From contig DHCY01000022.1 in the NCBI GenBank assembly GCA_002399085.1, positions 32,492 through 96,491 on the forward strand: a stretch of 64,000 nucleotides of DNA, in the 5' to 3' direction. Below, one piece after another: positions 1 through 7,279 of this stretch. Source of the DNA: Anaerolineaceae bacterium UBA4890 (GTDB lineage Bacteria; Chloroflexota; Anaerolineae; Anaerolineales; Anaerolineaceae). A model generated the notes under the pieces. That model did no database searches and was not told the DNA's origin. It saw only the letters and a program-made list of their open reading frames with translations. Positions within the stretch are counted from its first letter, which is position 1. Each line of letters opens with the position of its first letter. Made by a program: the position numbers and the translations under genes.

Positions 1-1
1 G

Positions 2-352
2 CGGCTGTTGGTCAAAGCCGACCCGCGGGCGATCGAACAAGTCTTTGTAAACCTGATCAGTAATTCAATAGAAGCCATGGATGAACGTGGAGGTAGCCTG
101 AATATCAAGCTGCTGGAGGCTTCACCGCAGATTATCCCGCCACAATGTGAGATAATCATCGCTGACACTGGACCTGGCATTCCGGATGACGTGGTCGAGC
201 ACATTTTTGAGCCTTTCCTGACCACCAAATCAAGCGGAACCGGGCTCGGTTTGGCTATCACCAGGCGTATTGTCACTGCTCATGAAGGTAACATTTACGT
301 TGAAACTGTTCCAGGAGGCAGTGTGTTCCACGTTCTGCTCCCCAGGGCATAA
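2..352 (+). CDS. Sensor histidine kinase, C-terminal ATPase end (5' truncated by window)
   Basis: The reading frame is open from base 2, so only the last ~116 residues are visible and the true start lies left of the window. The fragment is a HATPase_c domain: N-box NLISNSIEAMDERGG, G1 box DTGPGIPDD, F-box FEPFLTTK and G2 box GTGLGLAI. These bind ATP for autophosphorylation of the (unseen) H-box histidine. The sensor domain cannot be read. The gene stops 12 bases before a response regulator, so the two form a two-component pair. This is the only visible signalling input near the TPR/protease genes that follow. Confidence 0.88.
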   Translation, partial: RLLVKADPRAIEQVFVNLISNSIEAMDERGGSLNIKLLEASPQIIPPQCEIIIADTGPGIPDDVVEHIFEPFLTTKSSGTGLGLAITRRIVTAHEGNIYVETVPGGSVFHVLLPRA

Positions 353-364
353 GAAGGGATTTTA

Positions 365-1567
365 ATGACAGCATCCATTTTAGTAGTAGACGATGAAGAA
401 ACCGCCCGCATGGTGGTTTCGGAGTTCTTGAGGACCAAAAGTTACGAGGTCCAGGAAGCCGGCACTTTAGCCGAAGCTCGCACGATTCTCAGCCAGGATG
501 GCACCGATATCATCATCCTTGATGTTCGTCTGCCCGATGGTTACGGACCGCATTTGCTGGGTGAGACTGCCCGGCTGCCCCGAAGACCCCAGGTGATCAT
601 CGTCACGGCTCATGGTGAGGTAGGCATGGCCGTCGAAGCCATGAAGAATGGTGCCCAGGATTTCATGGAAAAACCGCTGGACTTGCTTGAGCTGGAAAAA
701 TCGGTTAAACGCGCTTCAGAAATGGTCGCTATGCGCCGCGAGCTGAACCATCTGCGCGGAAAAGCCAGCCTGGATAAGTTCATCGTCGGCAAGACACCAC
801 AGATGAAAGCGATCGTCGAACTGGCACACCGGGCAGCAGAAGCATCTGTGTCTTCACTCATCACTGGTCCGACTGGAACCGGCAAAGAAGTCCTCGCCCG
901 TTACATTCATGAAAGCGGTCCAAGGTCAAATAAACCTTTCATTGACGTCAATTGCCCTGCAATTCAGTCCACCATGTTCGAATCGGAGCTTTTTGGTCAC
1001 GAAGCCGGTTCCTTCACCGGCGCCACTCATCGACGCAACGGTTTAATGGAAATCGCCGATGATGGTGTGCTTTTCCTGGACGAAATTTCTTCAATGCCCA
1101 TGGATCTGCAGGCAAAATTCCTGCGCGCGCTGGAAGAACGCTCCTTCCGCCGGGTTGGCGGCACTGCCCTGATCAACGTCGATGTTCAGGTGGTGGCGGC
1201 ATCCAACCGCAACCTGAAGGAAATGATCGCAAAACATGAATTTCGTGAAGATCTCTATTACCGTCTCAAAGTGGTTGATCTGGACCTGCCCTCTTTGGCT
1301 GAAAGAAAAGTAGATATCCCTGACCTGGTCGGCTACTTTTTACAGCAATACAACATGAGCATGGGTAAAAATATCCTCGATGTCACCCCGAAAGCCATGG
1401 AAGCGCTGGTCAATTACAACTGGCCTGGCAATATCCGCGAACTGCGTAATGCACTTGAACGCGCCGTTTTGCTCTGTGATGAAGCCGCCATCGACATCGG
1501 TCACCTACCTCTAGATATCACCAGTCCTGTCCTTAAAACCGGTCAACAGCCGCTACCTCTGGCATAG
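365..1567 (+). CDS. NtrC-family response regulator (REC + AAA+), lacking a C-terminal HTH
   Basis: 400 residues. The N-terminal receiver domain has acidic pocket residues D9/D10, probable phospho-acceptor D53 (ILDVRLPDG) and the conserved Lys in the EKPLDL segment. A sigma-54-interaction AAA+ domain follows: Walker A GPTGTGKE (about 168-175), Walker B GVLFLDEI and the FRRVGG arginine-finger region. The loop that contacts sigma-54 reads GSFTGA instead of the usual GAFTGA. The protein ends soon after the AAA+ lid (WPGNIRELRNALERAVLLC), so the Fis-type helix-turn-helix normally at the C-terminus is absent. Such proteins can activate from solution without a specific DNA site, or act in another way. 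The start ATG follows AAGAAGGGATTTTA. Family assignment is firm; the output is unknown. Confidence 0.93.
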   Translation: MTASILVVDDEETARMVVSEFLRTKSYEVQEAGTLAEARTILSQDGTDIIILDVRLPDGYGPHLLGETARLPRRPQVIIVTAHGEVGMAVEAMKNGAQDFMEKPLDLLELEKSVKRASEMVAMRRELNHLRGKASLDKFIVGKTPQMKAIVELAHRAAEASVSSLITGPTGTGKEVLARYIHESGPRSNKPFIDVNCPAIQSTMFESELFGHEAGSFTGATHRRNGLMEIADDGVLFLDEISSMPMDLQAKFLRALEERSFRRVGGTALINVDVQVVAASNRNLKEMIAKHEFREDLYYRLKVVDLDLPSLAERKVDIPDLVGYFLQQYNMSMGKNILDVTPKAMEALVNYNWPGNIRELRNALERAVLLCDEAAIDIGHLPLDITSPVLKTGQQPLPLA

Positions 1568-1579
1568 GAGTTGCACCAT

Positions 1580-1612
1580 AACCTCCAACAGATATCTGTA
1601 TGGAGGTTTTTT
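1580..1612 (+). terminator. Hairpin with T-run overlapping the next gene's Shine-Dalgarno
   Basis: AACCTCCA (1580-1587) pairs with TGGAGGTT (1601-1608), and the self-complementary ACAGATATCTGT extends the stem with one bulged A. A run of Ts follows at 1607-1612, as in an intrinsic terminator. The 3' arm contains the GGAGG that would serve as ribosome-binding site for the ATG at 1613. It could end the two-component transcript, sequester the RBS, or both. Confidence 0.6.
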
Positions 1613-1945
1613 ATGTTTGATAGCGGAAGTCAAATTGTAGTAATTGTCTCGGTGGTTTTGTTCGCGATGGGCATCGTCTGCCTTGTTTTGAGCGTTTTCA
1701 TCCTGGCAAAACAAGCTATGAATCGTAACATTCAAACCATTGCTGATGCAACCACCAAACTGGCAGACAAGGGTATCACCGACGGCGTCTCAGGGTTGGT
1801 TGGTAACGCCTCATTGCTGATTGGTTCCTTAAATGATCTGGCTAAATCCAATACCGGGATCGGGATTTTTCTCGTGTTTCTCAGCCTGGTCCTGTTCGCA
1901 GCAGCCTACTATTTCATAAAACCCTTTACCGGGATGATGCCTTAA
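1613..1945 (+). CDS. Small membrane protein of unknown function
   Basis: 110 residues from the ATG at 1613, which has GGAGG 5-9 bases upstream. An upstream TTG at 1571 is in frame but would place the start inside the hairpin. Two hydrophobic segments are visible: about residues 9-32 (IVVIVSVVLFAMGIVC) and near the C-terminus (GIFLVFLSLVLFAAAYYFI). The linker is polar and Ala/Thr-rich (QTIADATTKLADKGI). I do not recognise a family. It sits between the two-component genes and the giant TPR gene, 24 bases upstream of the latter, so it may be a membrane anchor or pore-like partner. That role is conjecture. Confidence 0.75.
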   Translation: MFDSGSQIVVIVSVVLFAMGIVCLVLSVFILAKQAMNRNIQTIADATTKLADKGITDGVSGLVGNASLLIGSLNDLAKSNTGIGIFLVFLSLVLFAAAYYFIKPFTGMMP

Positions 1946-1969
1946 TTCTGCAGGGCAAAAGGAGGCACG

Positions 1970-4900
1970 ATGGCGATAGACTGGATGCTCAAAGAGCTCA
2001 GTTCACGTTTTTCCCAGAAGGACAGCCGAAAGCTGATCGCGGCGTATCGCGAGAATTCGTTACTGTGGAGGGAGCTTGATCTCCATGGGCTCCCATCAAC
2101 ATGGTTCGATTTTGCTGGCGGTGACCCCCAAAACTGGCACCCTGCCTTGCTTTCATTATTCCTGCTGGATAAAAGCCTGGTCGATAAAGACCTGACCGAT
2201 CTGTTTATACCCACCCCAACCGGGTTACTCGAAAGAGCCTCGAAAACCCTTGAAACAGTGCGCATGACCGGTTTGGAACCTGCCACGCTGAAGGATGCCA
2301 CCTTGCTCTCCCTTTCATTACGCGAATACCGCATCAGGAACTCTAGTTGGAAAGGTCTGGTCAGTTTTATGACAGAAGGCAAGACCATGCTGCATGCCTG
2401 GTCTGCCAGCCTCAGTATCCTTTCATTGCTTTGCCCCGATTTTGAGAAAGCCTTGGATGAATTGGCAGCAACCACCAAAGAATCCGATTCTGCAGATATG
2501 GCGAAATGCATGGTTGCCCTGCTCAAGAACCTGCCGATGGTTGAAAATGAGCAGTTCGACTTCCTCGCAGATATCCTCGACGGCGCCAGCCTGCACCTGC
2601 AAGTCCAGGTATTGAACCACTTGCAGGGTGTGGTCTCTTCCTCTTTCATCAAACTGCTTGCAAATAACCTCCTCATCCAAAACAATATTGAGATTGTGGA
2701 CCGCCCGGTTGAGACCTATCAAAACCTGGCAGCCATGTACCAGTATGCTGGACAGCCCGAGAAAGCTCGCCATGCGCTTGCGCTTGCCTTCAAGGCGATC
2801 AACCAAAACCAGGCAGCCATATTGCATAAAATGGCGCTGGAACTTGAGCGGACTGAACCGGAAGAAGCCCGAAAAACCTGGGAACAGGTCTTACAACTTG
2901 AGCCGGAAAACGACGCATACCGCAATCAGTATGCCGAGTTTTTAGTCAGCTTGAATGAGATTGACTTTGCTTTTGACCTGCTGAACCAGGGTGAAGATGA
3001 AAACACCAATGCCCTTTTCGCTCTGCGATACCCAGAATTGCGCGAACGCTCCAGTGAGGTCCAAGCGAGCCTGGACAACGCCATCCAGCGAAAAACCTTG
3101 CCGACGCAATCCTCCCGGTTCGATTTCGAAAGCGATAATTTGAAGGCAGCGGAATACGCCTACGACCAGAAACGTTATAAAACCGCCGGCGAATTTATCC
3201 GCAAAGCCCTGCAGGATGACCCCAACGACCTGGATACGATCCGATTGGCAGCCAAAATCAACCAACGTTTGGCGAACTTGGATGATGCCATCCAATCCTC
3301 GGCGTTATTATCTGTTTTCGAGCCTGAAAACAAGACAAACAAACAGGAATTAGCCCGGCTCTATCTGCAAACCCGGCAAGAGAGCAAAGCTTTGGAAATT
3401 TACGAAGAACTGATCAGCAATTCAGCCCGACCACAACGGGAGGACCTGCTGACCTATTCCGAAATCGCAATCAAAGCCGGCAAACCCGAGGCAGCCATAC
3501 CGATAGCCGAAAACTTCCTCTCCCGCGACCAGTTGGACGGTGAAGCCCTGGTTATTCTCGGCAAGGCATTAATCAATTCTGATCAAAAGAAACGCGCGAT
3601 TGAATTGTTGGAACAAGCATCAGAGGTCGCGCCAGAAAAACCCGCCAGCTGGCTCTCGTTAGCGAAAATTTGGACAGAACTGGGTGAGAATGAGAACGCC
3701 ACCCAGGCACTGCGCAAAGCCAAGGCAGCTTTCCCAGGTGACCCCCAGATTTTGAGTGCGCTTGGCAAACTTTACCTTGAAAATGAACAAACCACCGATG
3801 CTATTGCAGCCCTCAAGCAGGCATTTACCCAAAACCCGGAAGACTTCGAAGTGCGTAAACTCCTGGCTGGCGCGCTCCTGAAGCAGGGCTACATCAACGA
3901 CGCATGGGAACTGCTGGAACCCCTGGAGAACGATTACGCCAGCGACCCGGAATTAGCCCTGGTGATCGGGCAAACCTACCTGGCAATGGACGACCCGGTC
4001 AGTGCCCGACAATTACTGCAATTTGCCTGGAACTCGCTCCACCGCGAAGATACACTGCTCGTCTATGCAAACTGCCTGCTGTCGTTAAATAAGCAGCGCC
4101 CCGAGGTAAACCAGAAGGAATTGGAAGGCTTGCTGGAAGCCCTGTTGAACAACCGCGACAAGTTGACGCAGGATTTCGACCTTGCCATGCTGGCAACTGA
4201 CTTGAATGCTGCCATTGGTAATCACGAATCAGCCTATGAAAGCTACCTGAAATTGCTTGACAGCCCTCAATCGAAAGCACCGCGAGCCTACCACCACTTG
4301 CAGCTAGAGATCGGAAAAACCGCATTGCAGCTAGGGCTGTATGACATCAGCCTGGCATCACTACAGGAAGCCATACTGGTCAACCCTGACGACCTGGAAA
4401 CCCGACAAGTGCTGGCAAATGCCTATCTCAGCTCTGGACTGCAATCAGAGGCTTTTAACACAGCACGCGCCAGTTTGCAGATCGCCCCGGCTGAGCTCGA
4501 GAATGTGCTCTGGTTCACCGGGTTTATGAACGAGCATGACAACGAAAAGGAAGCCATCCAGGTTTTGAAAGATGCCATTCATTTGAGACCCGAGGAAAAG
4601 ACACTCTACCTCACTCTTGCCCGCACTTATGCCCGCCTGAACGATTTGGAAGAGACCAAAAACACGCTTAATCGCATGCTTGCCATTGAAGGAATCACGA
4701 CTGAAGAGTATGTGGATGTCGCCAATCTCTACCTGCACCTCGACCAACCCGAAGAAGCTTCAGCTATCATCCAACGGGCGATCTCTGGCAATCCCTCACC
4801 GGATTTCCAGGAAACCCGCGACCTGGTTTATTCAATTTTGCGGCTCGGGGATGGGGCTGCAGCCCTGCAGCTTACCCAGGAATTATCCGCCTCGTTGGGG

Positions 4901-7279
4901 AATCACCCCTGCTACCCGATTCTGCTCAGCGACGTGTTGACCGCAAACCGGCAATTCCTCCCTGCTCTTGAAAAAATCAGCCCGCATGTCCAGGCTTTGG
5001 AATTCAGCAGCGATAATGAATGCCTGACCGATCAGGCTCAGATTGAGAGCCCAACTGACTTTGCGCCCTACAATGTGAGCGGACTCTACCTGCGCGCGAT
5101 CCAACTCGAAAGAGTGACCGGTGATCTCAACGCTGCCCAAAAGCACGCAGACCTCGCCCAACGAAACGACCCTGAAAATTTCCAGCTAATTGAGATCCAG
5201 GCAGGCCTTGCTTTAGCATTACGCAACAACCAGAAACTCGAGGGAATCCTCGATTATCTCACCTCACAATTCAAAAGTCAGAGTGATACGAAAAGCCTTG
5301 TTCAAATGCTTTGCCTGGATGCGATGATTGGGCAGGATTACCCAAAGGTAGCCATGCTCTGGGAGCATTTTCTGGCGGACCAACCTGATACCATGTTTAA
5401 CCTTTCAGTTCGTGCCCTGCTTGCCCAACAGGCTGGAGAACTCCCGGATTCAACCATTTACCTTGACCGAGCCAGATCTGCCATCGAAGCAGACGCTCTT
5501 CACCAGCAGGAAACAGCCTTTAACATCGCCCGCCATTTCGATTGGATCTGGGCTTGCCTGGCTTGCGGGGTGGCTGCCTGGGAAGCTTTACATTGGCAAA
5601 CCGCGAACCAGTGCTTCGCGAGCGCTTTATCTGTCGTACGCATCAACCCGGTCGCCAACCAGCTCCTGGCTGCCTACCTGGGCGATAATTACCGCCAGCA
5701 CAACAACGCCATGCTCCTGAACATCACCCGCCATGCACCTGAACTGTTCACAGATCAAAACCAGGCAGAGTTGCTGGAAGAACAAATTGCTGCAGCAGGT
5801 CGTTTCTTAAAGCCCTCACAATTAATGTCCGAACTCAAGATCGGTCAGGCTGTTTTCAATGGTCACTGGGATGACGAGAATAAAATGAGCCAGCTGATTA
5901 ATTCGGGTCGCCAGGCTGCCCAGGTGCTCTCAGTTTTGGTCAACCCGGAGAGAGTTGATGCGATCATGAATGCTTACGACGATGATCCGCAGGTGCTTAC
6001 CCAGAGCGCGATCCTGAACCTGCATCCTGACCCGGCTTACAGCGCGGCTGTCGCGCGTGACCTGCTTGAGAAGGCACCCGAAGACCCCGTCCTTCTCGCA
6101 ATTCAAGCGCTCGCTACGCGCAACCAGCCTCTGTCAGCAGCAGAGACGATCGAAAAAGCCCTCCAAGTATGGTCTGACGAACCGGAGTGGCACACCTTTG
6201 CAGCAACCATGTACCAGGATGCCGGTATGTACCCAGAAGCAGCGGCGCATCTGGAAGATGCCCTGCGCATTTCCCCCAAAAATGCTCAGTATTGGCAGCT
6301 ATTGGGTGATGTAAAACTGCTCGAAAAAGACTACCATGCCGCCAAGGATTACTTTGGCAAAGCTTCTGACCTGTTCCCCGGAAATCCGGAAGCGCTCGAC
6401 TCACTTGCCCGCATCAACCAGCAATTGGGCGAACACCAAATCGCCATCCAGTGCTGGCAGAAAGCTGCCCAGTTTGAACCAGAAAATCCAGAGTATTTTG
6501 TCTCGATGGCGGAATCCTACCTGGCACGAAATGACTTCGAACAGGCTACGCAGGCTGTCAGCAAAGCACTCAAGCAGTGCCCTGACCACCCCAAAGCCCT
6601 GCTGCTTAAGGCGAAAGCAGAAATTGGCGCAGACAATCCGACCTTAGCCAGGCTCACCATCCAGGCAGCCAAAGCAGTGGTGGCAGACGCGATCCCCTTT
6701 GAGTTGCTTTCGATCGAGCTCGACCACCGCTCTAACCCGCACGGTGCTTTGAATTCACTGCAGAGCCTCGCCGCAGCTCATCCTGACGACCCATCGGTTT
6801 TGAACCAACTGGCAGTTTATCAGATTGATGCCAAAGAACTTGAAAAAGCAGAGAAAAACCTGCAAACCAGCCTCTCAATTGATGAGAACAACCCACAGAC
6901 GTTGATTTCTCTCGGTAAAATCGACCGCATCAAGGGAAACCTTGACCAGGCGGTTGCCCGTTTAAGCAAGGCAATCAAGCTGGACCCCAGCCTGATTGAT
7001 GCTTATCTTGAATTGGGTCAAACCTACCAGGACCGCCGTGAGGTCAGTAACGCACTCGACACCTACCACAAAGCCATCGATATGGTCGGCAAAGACCCCC
7101 GACCTTACGTCCAGGCATCAGCAGCCTATAAGGAAAGCCGCGATTATCGTAATGCCGAAACCATGCTGCGCCAGGCAGCTCAACTATCCCCTTCAGATCA
7201 GAGCATTCGCCGGCAACTTGCCGCGATCGTTGCTTTGAACCTGGTCAATAACCTCCAGGAGGCACCGAAAAGAAAATGA
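1970..7279 (+). CDS. Giant TPR-repeat protein (1769 aa)
   Basis: The ATG is preceded by AAAAGGAGGCACG, a strong SD. The first ~240 residues are helical without clear repeats. From about residue 248 to the end the protein is a near-continuous array of 34-residue TPR-like helical pairs, for example AAMYQYAGQPEKARHALALA, ASWLSLAKIWTELGENENA, AYLELGQTYQDRREVSNALD. The pattern W/L-G-Y-A-P characteristic of TPRs recurs throughout. There is no signal peptide or membrane segment, so it is probably a cytoplasmic scaffold. The stop overlaps the next start (ATGA, 7276-7279), which implies translational coupling with the TPR/protease gene and probably a shared complex. Exact function is unknown. Confidence 0.9.
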   Translation: MAIDWMLKELSSRFSQKDSRKLIAAYRENSLLWRELDLHGLPSTWFDFAGGDPQNWHPALLSLFLLDKSLVDKDLTDLFIPTPTGLLERASKTLETVRMTGLEPATLKDATLLSLSLREYRIRNSSWKGLVSFMTEGKTMLHAWSASLSILSLLCPDFEKALDELAATTKESDSADMAKCMVALLKNLPMVENEQFDFLADILDGASLHLQVQVLNHLQGVVSSSFIKLLANNLLIQNNIEIVDRPVETYQNLAAMYQYAGQPEKARHALALAFKAINQNQAAILHKMALELERTEPEEARKTWEQVLQLEPENDAYRNQYAEFLVSLNEIDFAFDLLNQGEDENTNALFALRYPELRERSSEVQASLDNAIQRKTLPTQSSRFDFESDNLKAAEYAYDQKRYKTAGEFIRKALQDDPNDLDTIRLAAKINQRLANLDDAIQSSALLSVFEPENKTNKQELARLYLQTRQESKALEIYEELISNSARPQREDLLTYSEIAIKAGKPEAAIPIAENFLSRDQLDGEALVILGKALINSDQKKRAIELLEQASEVAPEKPASWLSLAKIWTELGENENATQALRKAKAAFPGDPQILSALGKLYLENEQTTDAIAALKQAFTQNPEDFEVRKLLAGALLKQGYINDAWELLEPLENDYASDPELALVIGQTYLAMDDPVSARQLLQFAWNSLHREDTLLVYANCLLSLNKQRPEVNQKELEGLLEALLNNRDKLTQDFDLAMLATDLNAAIGNHESAYESYLKLLDSPQSKAPRAYHHLQLEIGKTALQLGLYDISLASLQEAILVNPDDLETRQVLANAYLSSGLQSEAFNTARASLQIAPAELENVLWFTGFMNEHDNEKEAIQVLKDAIHLRPEEKTLYLTLARTYARLNDLEETKNTLNRMLAIEGITTEEYVDVANLYLHLDQPEEASAIIQRAISGNPSPDFQETRDLVYSILRLGDGAAALQLTQELSASLGNHPCYPILLSDVLTANRQFLPALEKISPHVQALEFSSDNECLTDQAQIESPTDFAPYNVSGLYLRAIQLERVTGDLNAAQKHADLAQRNDPENFQLIEIQAGLALALRNNQKLEGILDYLTSQFKSQSDTKSLVQMLCLDAMIGQDYPKVAMLWEHFLADQPDTMFNLSVRALLAQQAGELPDSTIYLDRARSAIEADALHQQETAFNIARHFDWIWACLACGVAAWEALHWQTANQCFASALSVVRINPVANQLLAAYLGDNYRQHNNAMLLNITRHAPELFTDQNQAELLEEQIAAAGRFLKPSQLMSELKIGQAVFNGHWDDENKMSQLINSGRQAAQVLSVLVNPERVDAIMNAYDDDPQVLTQSAILNLHPDPAYSAAVARDLLEKAPEDPVLLAIQALATRNQPLSAAETIEKALQVWSDEPEWHTFAATMYQDAGMYPEAAAHLEDALRISPKNAQYWQLLGDVKLLEKDYHAAKDYFGKASDLFPGNPEALDSLARINQQLGEHQIAIQCWQKAAQFEPENPEYFVSMAESYLARNDFEQATQAVSKALKQCPDHPKALLLKAKAEIGADNPTLARLTIQAAKAVVADAIPFELLSIELDHRSNPHGALNSLQSLAAAHPDDPSVLNQLAVYQIDAKELEKAEKNLQTSLSIDENNPQTLISLGKIDRIKGNLDQAVARLSKAIKLDPSLIDAYLELGQTYQDRREVSNALDTYHKAIDMVGKDPRPYVQASAAYKESRDYRNAETMLRQAAQLSPSDQSIRRQLAAIVALNLVNNLQEAPKRK

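Noticed and set aside
1942..2685. Minus-strand open frame of 247 codons at the start of the giant TPR gene
   Set aside because: Antisense shadow; the plus-strand gene has a strong SD and repeat structure.
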